Origin: W0P33-017 sp050872965
GTDB lineage: Bacteria; Bacillota; Clostridia; Lachnospirales; Lachnospiraceae
Assembly: GCA_050872965.1 (NCBI GenBank)
Contig: JBNMHW010000004.1
Span: 3,748-67,747 of the forward strand
DNA: 64,000 bases
Direction of reading: 5' to 3'
Below are positions 54,661 to 63,594 of the stretch, in pieces. Numbering within the stretch: position 1 is the first letter of the stretch; each line of letters opens with the position of its first letter. The position numbers were made by a program, and so were the translations under genes. The notes beneath the pieces were generated by a model that was not told the origin of the DNA, made no database searches, and was given only the letters and a program-made list of their open reading frames with translations.

Positions 54661-54930
54661 ATGAACCGCAAAAAGCAACGAATGGGATACGTTGGTGCAG
54701 ACAAGACATCTCACAGAGAGCCGTCATCCGGTGAAAGACGGCAGATGTTCCTACCCGACATCACCCACGAGCCTCACGCTGAATCCAGTAGGCGCCGACG
54801 TCTGCTCCACGTTATCAGAGCAACTGTTAGTAGACAGTATTGAGTGGCTGTGTATCTGCACAGCAACACAGAGTGGTACCGCGGAATATTCCGTCTCTGT
54901 AGTTCGATCGAACTGCAGGGGCGTTTTTTT
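54661..54930 (+). promoter_or_regulatory. T-box riboswitch of cstA
   Basis: Stem I apical part: AGAGAG with the CCGTC/GACGG stem and GGTGAAA; lower stems ACATCT/AGATGT and CGTTGGTG with CACCCACG. The T-box GTGGTACCGCGG is at 54873-54884. ACAGAG/CTCTGT forms the antiterminator, exclusive with a terminator at 54892-54930 (14-bp stem, GATC loop, T7). The variable T-box base is U, fitting a tRNA with discriminator A. The specifier loop reads TCCTACCCGACAT; I cannot assign the codon (Pro CCC/CCG or Tyr TAC are candidates). Confidence 0.88.
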
Positions 54931-54971
54931 ATATATACATATATACAAACTTTTAGAAAAGAGGCTAGATT

Positions 54972-56669
54972 ATGAATGGAATCTTAATGATGATCATCGG
55001 TCTGGTAGTATTAGGAGGCGCTTATCTCCTCTACGGACGATATCTTCAGAACAAATGGGGAATTGACCCGAACGCAAAAACACCCGCCTATGAATTGGAA
55101 GACGGTGTAGACTATGTACCCGCAGACACCAATGTCGTATTCGGACATCAGTTTGCATCCATCGCAGGTGCAGGCCCGATCAACGGACCGATTCAGGCTG
55201 CGATCTTCGGATGGCTGCCCGTATTATTATGGGTACTGATCGGTGGCGTATTCTTCGGTGCGGTACAGGATTTCGCATCTATGTACGCATCTGTAAAAAA
55301 TAAAGGACGTACCATCGGCTACATTATCGAAGAGTATATCGGCAAGATCGGCAAGAAGCTGTTCTCCGCTTTCTGCTGGCTCTTCTGTATCCTCGTCGTA
55401 GCTGCTTTCGCAGATGTCGTAGCAGGAACCTTCAACGGCTTTAATGTCGATGCTGCCACAAATACAGTGACCAAGGTCGCTGCAAACGGCGCTGTCGCTA
55501 CTACTTCCCTCTTATTCATTCTGGAAGCTGTAGCACTTGGATTTATCTTAAAATATGCAAAATTAAACAAATGGGTCAACACCGGTATCGCTATCGCAAT
55601 GCTCGTAGCAGCCGTAGCCATCGGTCTGAACTGCCCGATCTATCTGAGCAGAACTACCTGGCATGTGATCATCTTTATCTATATCCTGATCGCCTGTGTC
55701 ACTCCGGTATGGGCACTGTTACAGCCGCGTGATTACCTGAACAGCTACCTGCTGATCTTCATGATCATCGGCGCTGTCGTTGGTATCTTCGTATCCAACC
55801 CGACCTGTAACCTAGCTGCTTTCAACGGTTTTGAGGTAGACGGACAGTACCTGTTCCCGATCTTATTCGTAACAATCGCCTGCGGTGCCGTATCCGGATT
55901 CCACTCACTGGTATCTTCAGGAACCGCTTCCAAGCAGATCAAAAACGAGAAAAGCATGCTGCCCGTATCCTACGGTGCAATGTTGATGGAGAGTATGCTC
56001 GCTGTCATCGCCCTGATCGCTGTTGCTTCCTTCGCTGATGGTGAAGCTGCTGCACAGGGTCTGACCACACAGCCGCAGATCTTCGCAGGTGCGATCGCGA
56101 ATTTCTTAACCGCAATCGGTCTGCCGTATCAGCTCGTATTTACACTGATCAACTTAGCAGTATCCGCATTTGCGCTGACCTCCTTAGACTCTGTCGCACG
56201 TATCGGTCGTCTGTCCTTCCAGGAGCTCTTCCTCGACGGAGACACGGATGAAGCACACATGAGCCCGGTCACAAAGGTACTGACCAACAAGTATTTTGCT
56301 ACCATCCTGACACTGGTACTCGCATTCCTGTTGGCAAAAGTCGGCTATGCTGAGATCTGGCCGCTGTTTGGATCAGCAAACCAGTTGTTATCTGTACTGG
56401 CATTGGTTGCATGTGCTGTATTCTTAAAGAAAACACATCGTCAGGGCGCTATGCTGTGGATCCCGATGTTCTTCATGATGGCAGTCACATTTACCGCACT
56501 GACCATGACGATCGTTAAACTGGTCTCTGCACTGACTACCACAGGACTTGACCTCGGAAACACCTTACAGCTCATCTTCGCAGTATTACTGCTGCTCCTT
56601 GGTATCATCGTAGCGATCCAAGGTGTCAAGAAGCTGTTTGAGAAACCAGACAGCAAACAGGCTGCATAA
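54972..56669 (+). CDS. cstA: Carbon starvation protein CstA family transporter
   Basis: A 565-aa, many-TM transporter of the CstA (peptide/pyruvate) family. N-terminal signature ILMMIIGLVVLGGAYLLYGR and NKWGIDPNAKTPAYE, and the family's FGHQFASIAGAGPINGPIQA at residues about 57-76, VSGFHSLVSSGTASKQ, and LTSLDSVARIGRLSFQE. Start by GAGG before ATG 54972. The T-box upstream means that it is induced when a particular tRNA is uncharged, so here it probably imports that amino acid or its peptides. Terminator follows. Confidence 0.94.
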   Translation: MNGILMMIIGLVVLGGAYLLYGRYLQNKWGIDPNAKTPAYELEDGVDYVPADTNVVFGHQFASIAGAGPINGPIQAAIFGWLPVLLWVLIGGVFFGAVQDFASMYASVKNKGRTIGYIIEEYIGKIGKKLFSAFCWLFCILVVAAFADVVAGTFNGFNVDAATNTVTKVAANGAVATTSLLFILEAVALGFILKYAKLNKWVNTGIAIAMLVAAVAIGLNCPIYLSRTTWHVIIFIYILIACVTPVWALLQPRDYLNSYLLIFMIIGAVVGIFVSNPTCNLAAFNGFEVDGQYLFPILFVTIACGAVSGFHSLVSSGTASKQIKNEKSMLPVSYGAMLMESMLAVIALIAVASFADGEAAAQGLTTQPQIFAGAIANFLTAIGLPYQLVFTLINLAVSAFALTSLDSVARIGRLSFQELFLDGDTDEAHMSPVTKVLTNKYFATILTLVLAFLLAKVGYAEIWPLFGSANQLLSVLALVACAVFLKKTHRQGAMLWIPMFFMMAVTFTALTMTIVKLVSALTTTGLDLGNTLQLIFAVLLLLLGIIVAIQGVKKLFEKPDSKQAA

Positions 56670-56695
56670 TAAATGCAAATTGTTCACATAACGCA

Positions 56696-56730
56696 AAAAT
56701 CCCAGACTGTAACCGGTCTGGGATTTTTTT
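56696..56730 (+). terminator. cstA terminator
   Basis: AAAATCCCAGAC pairs with GTCTGGGATTTT around an eight-base loop, T run after. Confidence 0.9.
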
Positions 56731-56744
56731 GCTATCATGTGAGA

Positions 56745-56776
56745 GCAAAGTCTTTGTGATTCAATAAAGACTTTGC
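56745..56776 (-). repeat. Hairpin closing small-ORF cassette I
   Basis: GCAAAGTCTTT and AAAGACTTTGC form a perfect 11-bp stem with a ten-base loop, downstream of the small ORF. The same AAAGACTTTGC box lies in the cassette promoters, in inverted orientation to this copy. Confidence 0.6.
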
Positions 56777-56812
56777 GCCTTAGGTTATGTATTGGTTAAT
56801 TAATTGCTGATT

Positions 56813-56947
56813 CTAGTTATTTGTTTCTTTTGGATCGTGCGTTTCAATATATTCTATGATGTCAAGGATTTCGTCACTGCTCATACCTTTTTCTTTTAAC
56901 TTTCGAATAAGATTTACAACTTCTTTGCCTGTCATGTATTCACTCAC
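56813..56947 (-). CDS. Small protein of a repeated cassette family, 44 aa
   Basis: From GTG 56947 it reads MSEYMTGKEVVNLIRKLKEK, then GMSSDEILDIIEYIETHDP and KETNN. Two amphipathic helices, no membrane segment. The GTG start is preferred over the internal ATG 56935 since AAAGGCGGTGAT ends five bases before it, and this arrangement is identical in the paralogue at 62031-62177. The two proteins share MTGKEVVNLI and the GMS..I..II.YIET core, so selection at protein level is likely. Function unknown. Confidence 0.65.
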   Translation of the reverse strand: MSEYMTGKEVVNLIRKLKEKGMSSDEILDIIEYIETHDPKETNN

Positions 56948-56974
56948 TTTCCATCACCGCCTTTCGTTGGTGAC

Positions 56975-57004
56975 ATTATATCATAGTGCAAAGTCTTTAT
57001 TCAA
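56975..57004 (-). promoter_or_regulatory. Promoter of small-ORF cassette I
   Basis: TTGAAT, 18-bp spacer, TATAAT. The AAAGACTTTGC box fills most of the spacer. Same in two other cassettes. Confidence 0.65.
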
Positions 57005-57117
57005 TTATCAATGTAGCAAACTTGCACTCTGCAATAAAAGGGATTTCATCTGTCCGAATGGACAAATATAGAATAAAATCTTTTCGATTCATCCAAATTT
57101 TTAGGGTAAAAGAAAAC
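57001..57117 (-). repeat. Conserved upstream element of cassette I
   Basis: Nearly identical to 62514-62630. It contains TTGCA/TGCAA and a stem TGTCC/GGACA (57051-57064) that differs between copies by a paired change (third pair U-A here, C-G there), which points to a structured RNA. Confidence 0.6.
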
Positions 57118-57158
57118 GTAAAACAGCTACCGCTATTGTATAGCGATAACTGTTTTAC
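57118..57158 (-). terminator. Terminator hairpin shared with cassette family
   Basis: A 19-bp stem on the minus-strand RNA with two G-U pairs and a three-base loop, then GUUUUCUUUU. It ends the broken surface-protein gene. On the plus strand the wobble pairs would be mismatches. A related stem follows the LysR gene. Confidence 0.75.
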
Positions 57159-57206
57159 TATAACATACCTATTTCAGTTCGTCAAATTCGTTTTGACCGT
57201 ATGAGT

Positions 57207-59954
57207 TTATACTTCTGTTGATGTATTAGGCGCATTGACAGTGAGAATTATATATTTCTTATCTATTTGCATTCCATTCTCCATCACATATACATGGATC
57301 TCATATGTTCCGGCTTCCAACGATGTACTATTAGGATCTAGAGCATAAAAATTATTTCCGCTTAAACTTTCATCACCTTTATTATATTTATACTCAAATG
57401 TCGGATTGTCAATATTGCTAGGTGAAATAGTCACAACGTCAGACAATTTGACTGCGGAAGCAGTTACTGTAACATAATTCCATGTGAGTTTCTCTCCATC
57501 ACCATTTTCATGTTCTTTAACATCAAGCGTTGCCTTATCTCCTACAGCCGCCACTGTTACTTCTATCTTTGCAGTTGTAATCACAATCGTATGATCACTC
57601 TCTCGGCTGACGTTCACAGAACAATTAGCTATTGCAGCCTTTAATTCATCAGCAGATAATGCCGTATTATCTACTGTAATTCCGGTAATCTTGTATCCGG
57701 AATCGACCACAAAGCTAACCGGTTCGGTATGTCCTGCGAAGTAGCCTAAGTATCCAATAAGTGTCTCTGTAAGTCCGTCGCGATTTCCCAGATTCTGCTC
57801 AAGATTCTCATCCGACTTCCATGCACCATAATAAAATCTGACATTGTCACCGGATGCCTCTACTTTACAGGCTCTCCATTTGCCGATATAGTAATACGTT
57901 GCGTCACCGGTACATGTGATCTGCTCACCTGCATTTACTTCAGCAGTGGTTGCATTTGAAACGGTAGACCATCCTACGAATGTCTCGGACTCTGTATCTT
58001 TTCCTGCCGGCATTGTGACTTTCTCACCATACTTTGCTTTGATTGACTCCACATCCGAATCCGGGAAAGAAATCATATAAGTCTTCGCCTCAAATTTTGC
58101 ATATAATGTAATTTCTTCTGCATTATATGTAATCTCATCAACAACGGCACCATCCGCACTCGCAGCCCAGCCTTTGAAGTCATAACCAGTCTTCGACGGA
58201 GCAGTCGGCTGTACAGTTGCTAACGCAGCACCGGATACCACGCTTTTGGTCGCCAATGTCGTGCTATCATCGACAAAGGTCAGTTTTACCATTGTCTGAT
58301 CTGCAGGTGCAGCTTCTACCGTTACGGTACACGTTGCTTTGGCATTCCCGCTTGTACAAGTAATCGTTGCTGTACCAGCTTTCACGGCCGTAACCATGCC
58401 CTCTGCTACAGTTGCTATATCCTCGGCAGAAGAAGTCCAGGTCACAGATCCCAGCTTTGCAGCAGACGGTACTGCTGATGCAGACAGCTTGAATGAATCA
58501 CCTGCATACATCGTAGCCGTTGTCTGCGATAATGCGATACCGGTCAATGTGGCTTCTGTAACAGTAATCTGACAGCTTGCCTTGTAACCACCCTCATCTG
58601 TCGTCACAGTGACGGTACAGCTACCCGCTTTCTTACCGGTGACATTACCATTCCAATCTACCGATGCAACAGATCCCTTATCTACTGACCAATAAATCAT
58701 TTTGGTGGTTGTATTTGCTGGAATGTACTCGGGAATCAGCTTTACTGTCTTGCCTACCTCTACTTGTTCCGTCTTTTTTAACTTGATTCCGGTAATTGGA
58801 ATAACCGATACAGATGAGGATCCTGAACTGGATGATCCACCGCCACCACCGACTGTAGTCTCCGGCTTCTTCTCCGGCTCTTTGTTGTCTTCCTTGGTTG
58901 TCTCCTTGGTTCCTTCGTCATTGCTGATTGCAGTAGATCATGCGGCAATATTGCTCTCATTTCCCTTTGCATCCTTGATCGCAATCTTATCAGCAGAACT
59001 GTTGCTGACTTTGGTTTCTACACCGTCAGCCTTTGCGACAGCACTTCCTTCTGCACCTTTTTCAATCGTGATCTGTGCATTCGCATTGACATTGACATCC
59101 GTCTTGACGGCGGTCGATACAGAAGCATCCGCTGCATTGACATTTAATTCTACTTTTTTATCGGTCGTACCGGTCAAAGCGACCTCTGCTTTGCTGTTGA
59201 CGTCTACTTTAGTGACCTCTCCATGTGCCTCGATCGCAACACTGGCATCTTTTCCGGTCACAACCACTTTGCCGACAACTGCGCCCTTTGCCACCTCGAT
59301 ATTGGCATCTGTCTTGACAGTCATTTTCGCGACAGTGGTTCCTTCTGCGATCTTGACATCAGCCGGTTTGGTCAGTGTCATTTTTGCTGATTCAACCTTG
59401 ACATCTACTGCAGATCCCTTTGCGTTATTGACAATTGTCACGGTCTTGTCTGTGTTACCCTTGACAGTAATATCTGCTTTTTTATCTACAGTCAATTTCT
59501 TCAGTTCTCCGTTGACCTTTAAGCTGATATCCGCATTTTTTGCAGCCGCCTTTACAGACACATTCTCCGCTTTTGCTGCTACTGTCAGTGATACTTTTTT
59601 GTCTGTTACGATGATGCTGTTTCCTTTTTCTGATTTTTCAGTAAAAGCCTTTGCATCTTTGATCGTGATTCCCGCCAGCTTTGCATTGTTTGTAATCTTT
59701 GCATTTGGCGCATCCACGATCAGCTTTGCCTTGGAATCAGAATCCGGCAGCTTCAGTGTGATGTTTTGAGATGTCTTGATGACGATCGACTTCACACCTT
59801 TTTTCGCCAACGCTGCATTCAACTCCGCCTGCGTTGTGACTGTGATCGTTGTCTGTTTTTTTGCCGCCTGCGCCTGTGTCACTGGTACAGATGTAAACAC
59901 CATCGCAGCGGCAAGAAAACCAGTCAACAATCGTTTCATGTTTGTTGCCCTCAT
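57207..59954 (-). pseudogene. Large secreted repeat protein split by an in-frame TGA
   Basis: One reading frame of 915 codons interrupted only by TGA at 58938-58940. Before it: signal peptide (RLLTGFLAAAMVFTSVPV) and the same Val/Lys/Asp repeats as the 38095 paralogue. After it: a Glu/Lys/Thr linker with Gly/Ser, two Big_2 domains (TGIALSQTTATMYAGDSFKL), a Listeria-Bacteroides repeat (PSKTGYDFKGWAASADG) and further beta units. Aligned with the paralogue, the stop falls on Gly in VEAG, so GGA to TGA is the simplest explanation. The upstream part alone (to residue 338) would be a secreted fragment without the Big domains. Start 59954 with GAGGAG. Readthrough or a sequencing error is possible. 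Confidence 0.7.
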
Positions 59955-60136
59955 TACATTCTCCTCTTTTCTTGGATTTGTCATAGTTTCCCTATGCCTT
60001 TTCATTATATCTCCATAGATATAACACGTCAACTCTATTGATATTATTTTTATTTCACTCATTTGCTATCGTTGTGGTGTACCATTTTTATCTGATACAC
60101 ATACTCAGGTTATAAATTCGGGAGGTGTATTCCTAT

Positions 60137-60424
60137 ATGATAGACGTTGGAAAACGGATCACAGAACTTCGGGAAATCAAAGGTTACAGTACAAATAAAC
60201 TTGCCAATTTGTCCGGTATCTCACAAAGTTATCTGCGTGATGTCGAACTCGGAAATAAAAATATATCGGTTGAATTTTTAAGCTATGTCTGCGAAAGCCT
60301 CGACATCTCATTGGCTGATTTTTTCAGTGATTCTACCTATTCGGACGATTTTACAAAAACAATTTTTTCTCTAAACGAAAATCAAAGACAGGCTCTGCTC
60401 CAATTTATTCAGTCCATGAAATAA
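60137..60424 (+). CDS. XRE-family transcriptional regulator, paralogue
   Basis: A 95-aa DNA-binding protein with HTH_3 at residues 2-60 (VGKRITELREIKGYSTNKLA, GISQSYLRDVELGNKNISVE, LDISLADFFS). GGGAGGTG lies before ATG 60137. Divergent from the broken secreted protein gene, as the regulator at 41441 is from its paralogue. Likely local regulator. Confidence 0.88.
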   Translation: MIDVGKRITELREIKGYSTNKLANLSGISQSYLRDVELGNKNISVEFLSYVCESLDISLADFFSDSTYSDDFTKTIFSLNENQRQALLQFIQSMK

Positions 60425-60467
60425 ATTGCGCAGAAACGAGCTACGCTTCACAAATCCCGCCCTAATG

Positions 60468-60504
60468 AAAAATGCTCAGGCCATAGAAGGTCTGAGCGTT
60501 TTTT
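60468..60504 (+). terminator. Terminator of the XRE gene
   Basis: AATGCTCAGGCC pairs with GGTCTGAGCGTT (one G-T), flanked by A and T runs. It may also serve the convergent MATE gene. Confidence 0.8.
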
Positions 60505-60518
60505 GCTAACATTTTTCT

Positions 60519-61874
60519 TTATTCCCGCACACGTTTCAGATAAATCCTGCACAGGAACAGGCAGACAATAAAGGTGACCACAAATGCCATCGGCTGTGCT
60601 TCCTGCACGCCCTTTAATCCACGCACGTGCTCTAAGATCTGCAGCATCGGAATGAATACCAGTCCACTTCTCAGACAGGAGCCAAGACTTGCCAGCAGTT
60701 TTTCACCGATACTCTGGAATCCCATCTCCACCATCATAGTGAGCGGTACAAATAACTGTCCGATACACATCAGGTGCAATGCCCTGATACCGATCGCGAT
60801 CACCTGCGGATCGTCACGCAGCTGTCGCACTACCGGTCCGGCAAATATAAAAATAGGAACTGAAATGACAACTAATACGATCTCCGCTCCCGCAAATGCC
60901 GCCCAGAATGCCTTGCGCACCCGGTTTTTTCTCCCCGCGCCGTAGTTGAAACTGCTGATCGGCTGAAATCCCTGCCCGATTCCGATCGCAACTGCCATCG
61001 GGAAAAAGCTGATCCGCGATACGATACTCATCGCTGCGACTGCTTCATCACCATAAATGCCGGATGCCTTATTGAGCAGCATCGCAGCCACACTGTTTAG
61101 CGTCTGCCTCAACAGACTGGGAAAACCGGTCGCCATGATGTTCCATGCGGTCTGTACATCACGTGAGACACATTTTACGGAAATGTGTGTCTGCGTCTTT
61201 CCGCGCAGGAACATGCCAAGCAAAATGACGAAACTGATCACCTGCGATACAGCCGTCGCTATACCGGCTCCTGCGATCCCCAGCTTACAACCAAATATCA
61301 ACAGCATATCACCCGCGATATTAATGACCGCGCCTGCCATCATACCGACGGTTCCCAGTTTGGCTTTTCCCTCATAGCGCAACAGATTATTCATTGTGAG
61401 ACTGGAAGTAAAAAACGGTGCCGCCAGCACAATAAAGAAAATGTAAGTTCCCGCATAGGGTATGATCGTCTCCGTACTTCCGAGCAGATACAATAACGGC
61501 TTTAAAAAGAGCAGACTGCATATCGCTATGATCAGCCCCAACGAAAATGACAGGAAAAATCCGGTCGAACTGTACTTTGACGCCTCCGCCAGATTCTTCT
61601 CTCCCAGCTTTCTTGACATAATGCTGCCGGCGCCCTGTCCGCACATAAATGCGATTGCCTGCAAGATCGCCATATAACTGAATACAATACCGGTTGCACC
61701 GCTCTGGCTCGTGCCTAATGTACCCACAAATGCCGTATCTACCAGATTGTAGATATTCGTTACCATCATGCTGATAATCGTCGGCACTGACAGTGTAAAC
61801 AGCAGTGTCCCTACCGGTTGCGTCGTCATGCGTTCAAATTGTTTTTGCTGTAATTCTTTTTCATTCTCTATCAT
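60519..61874 (-). CDS. MATE family efflux transporter
   Basis: A 451-aa, 12-TM exporter, MepA/NorM-like. Signatures LLFTLSVPTIISMMVTNIYN and LVDTAFVGTLGTSQSGATGI at the N-terminus; second half FPSLLRQTLNSVAAMLLNKA and QGFQPISSFNYGAGRKNRV. Start 61874 chosen by GGGAAGTGA seven bases upstream. Distinct in sequence from the MATE gene at 53111. Single gene between an XRE terminator and small-ORF cassettes. Confidence 0.93.
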   Translation of the reverse strand: MIENEKELQQKQFERMTTQPVGTLLFTLSVPTIISMMVTNIYNLVDTAFVGTLGTSQSGATGIVFSYMAILQAIAFMCGQGAGSIMSRKLGEKNLAEASKYSSTGFFLSFSLGLIIAICSLLFLKPLLYLLGSTETIIPYAGTYIFFIVLAAPFFTSSLTMNNLLRYEGKAKLGTVGMMAGAVINIAGDMLLIFGCKLGIAGAGIATAVSQVISFVILLGMFLRGKTQTHISVKCVSRDVQTAWNIMATGFPSLLRQTLNSVAAMLLNKASGIYGDEAVAAMSIVSRISFFPMAVAIGIGQGFQPISSFNYGAGRKNRVRKAFWAAFAGAEIVLVVISVPIFIFAGPVVRQLRDDPQVIAIGIRALHLMCIGQLFVPLTMMVEMGFQSIGEKLLASLGSCLRSGLVFIPMLQILEHVRGLKGVQEAQPMAFVVTFIVCLFLCRIYLKRVRE

Positions 61875-62030
61875 GTCGTCTTCACTTCCCATCAAAAAAT
61901 GAGACGCAGACACGCCTCATTTTCCCATATCGTTCCATCACTTCACACACGGCATCCAGCCCCTTTTTCTGTCATGTAAGTGCAAAAACTTTATATTTCA
62001 ATAAAGACTTTGCGCCTTAGGATATTTTAT

Positions 62031-62177
62031 TTAATTGCTGCTACTGTTACTCGGATCTTTGGGATCTGCTGTTTCTATATATTTGATGATTTCTATGATC
62101 TTTTCTGCCGACATGCCCTCGCTTTCAAGTGCATGGATGAGATTTACAACTTCTTTGCCTGTCATGTATTCACTCAC
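62031..62177 (-). CDS. Small protein of a repeated cassette family, 48 aa
   Basis: From GTG 62177: MSEYMTGKEVVNLIHALESE, then GMSAEKIIEIIKYIETADP and KDPSNSSSN. Paralogue of the 56813 ORF, with identical promoter layout, leader hairpin (TCACC/GGTGA), ribosome binding site and start. The tails differ, Ser/Asn-rich here. Function unknown; a regulator or antitoxin-like role is possible for such a short helical protein. Confidence 0.65.
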   Translation of the reverse strand: MSEYMTGKEVVNLIHALESEGMSAEKIIEIIKYIETADPKDPSNSSSN

Positions 62178-62204
62178 TTTCCATCACCGCCTTTCGATGG
62201 TGAC

Positions 62205-62234
62205 ATTATACCATAGTGCAAAGTCCTTATTCAA
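62205..62234 (-). promoter_or_regulatory. Promoter of the 48-aa cassette ORF
   Basis: TTGAAT, 18-bp spacer carrying the AAGGACTTTGC variant of the box, TATAAT. Confidence 0.65.
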
Positions 62235-62274
62235 TCATTCCAAAAAATTTTACACCTTAGATGTGATGATATAG

Positions 62275-62463
62275 TTACTCTTCAAACTCCAAATCATGCA
62301 AATTAATTCCAAAGCTTTCAAGTTTGACTTTTGTTGTTTTAATTTCATAGTCTAACACTTTGTTTTCACATGTATTTGCACGTTTAATAGCCTGCAGATT
62401 CTTATAATAATCGATGATATTATTAATAACTTCAAATTGATTCACTTCGTCTCCTGCTTTCAT
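62275..62463 (-). CDS. Small protein of a related cassette, 62 aa
   Basis: MKAGDEVNQFEVINNIIDYY and onward, Lys/Glu/Asn-rich and probably all helical. Ribosome binding site AAAGGTGGTGAT three bases before ATG. Not similar in sequence to the 44- and 48-aa proteins, but its promoter, leader and upstream element are the same, so it is a different cargo in the same cassette type. Unrecognised family. Confidence 0.7.
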   Translation of the reverse strand: MKAGDEVNQFEVINNIIDYYKNLQAIKRANTCENKVLDYEIKTTKVKLESFGINLHDLEFEE

Positions 62464-62487
62464 GCTATCACCACCTTTTCAAGTGGT

Positions 62488-62517
62488 ATTATACCATATC
62501 GCAAAGTCTTTATTCAA
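62488..62517 (-). promoter_or_regulatory. Promoter of the 62-aa cassette ORF
   Basis: TTGAAT, 18-bp spacer with AAAGACTTTGC, TATAAT. Confidence 0.65.
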
Positions 62518-62630
62518 TTATCAATGTAGTAAACTTGCACTCTGCAATAAAAGGGATTTCATCTGCCCGAACAGGCAGCTGTAGAATAAAATCTTTCAGA
62601 TTCATCCATGTTTTCAGGGTAAAAGGAAAC
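62514..62630 (-). repeat. Conserved upstream element of cassette II
   Basis: Second copy of 57001-57117, with the covarying stem at 62564-62577. Confidence 0.6.
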
Positions 62631-62657
62631 AGCTACCGCTATTACATAGCGATAACT
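62631..62657 (-). terminator. Hairpin after LysR gene, cassette terminator
   Basis: A 12-bp stem with two G-U pairs on minus-strand RNA and a three-base loop, followed by UUUCCUUUU. Homologue of 57118-57158. Confidence 0.6.
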
Positions 62658-62688
62658 ATTTTTAATGTAGCACGACATTTTCATTTTG

Positions 62689-63579
62689 TCAAGCCCTGCT
62701 TATTTCCTCATAATTTTGCATCTCTTCTATAAACTTCCTCACTGCCTGCGAATACGGTATATTTCTCCGCCAGGCAATGACTGTACTCGCGGTAATCTCC
62801 GGGTAGAGCTTTCTCTGTACGATCAGATCCTCGCGCCAGTATCTGGCGGCTCCGGTAACGGATACCGGATAGCCCAGTCCATACATTGCCATGACCCCGG
62901 CATTGGTACCGAGATTACTGATAAAAGATACCTGCAGCCTGCTAAAATCCTTGCCAAACCAGTTGGCCAATTCACTCTGTATATTTTCGCGTTCCGGCAG
63001 GATCAGCGGCTTATCCAGCAGATCTTCTCTGGTGATGCGATCCTTACGTGCCAACGGATCATCCGGCCGCAGTCCTACCACCCAGCTGTCACTGTCAGCG
63101 ATTCGGATATAGTCCATTCCCTCTGTATTGACAGGCTCCAGGAACAGTCCAATATCTATCAGGCCACGGTTCATCAACTCATACACGCTGTCTGCCGTCG
63201 CTGTGTGCAGCCGGATCTGGACACCCGGGTACTTTTCCCGGTACATTTTACAGATCTGTGCCAATATCTCGACCGCAGCAAATTCTCCGCAGCCGATCGT
63301 CACCGTGCCCACTACGGGCCTTTCTCCGCTGCCCAGTTCCTCCAGCGTCTTCTCTTCCAGATCCAGGATCTCCAGTGCACGCCGTTTGAGCAGGATGCCT
63401 TCGTCCGTGAGCATGATCGACCTGCCTCCGCGCACGAATAGCTGTATACCCAGTTCTTCTTCGAGCGCCGTCATCTGTCTGGAGAGTGTCGGCTGTGTGA
63501 TATGCAGTTGTTCTGCGGCTTTGGTAAAATTCTGTTCTTTCGCCACCGTCAGAAAATATCTCAGTAATCTCAGTTCCAT
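62689..63579 (-). CDS. LysR-family transcriptional regulator
   Basis: A 296-aa regulator. N-terminal winged HTH (MELRLLRYFLTVAKEQNFTK, AEQLHITQPTLSRQMTALEE, residues 1-60) and C-terminal effector-binding domain (about 90-290). It follows the cupin gene by 15 bp on the same strand, which differs from the usual divergent layout; it may be co-transcribed. Effector unknown. Confidence 0.95.
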   Translation of the reverse strand: MELRLLRYFLTVAKEQNFTKAAEQLHITQPTLSRQMTALEEELGIQLFVRGGRSIMLTDEGILLKRRALEILDLEEKTLEELGSGERPVVGTVTIGCGEFAAVEILAQICKMYREKYPGVQIRLHTATADSVYELMNRGLIDIGLFLEPVNTEGMDYIRIADSDSWVVGLRPDDPLARKDRITREDLLDKPLILPERENIQSELANWFGKDFSRLQVSFISNLGTNAGVMAMYGLGYPVSVTGAARYWREDLIVQRKLYPEITASTVIAWRRNIPYSQAVRKFIEEMQNYEEISRA

Positions 63580-63594
63580 GGAATCGAATCCTCT

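Noticed and set aside
54740..54765. GAC as the T-box specifier (Asp).
   Set aside because: GAC is followed by A as required, but tRNA-Asp normally has discriminator G, which does not fit the U in the T-box sequence.
58702..59769. A 355-codon plus-strand frame, and similar long frames at 3172-3912 and 40145-40819.
   Set aside because: Each is antisense to a well supported gene with biased codons; no start signals and low-complexity translation.
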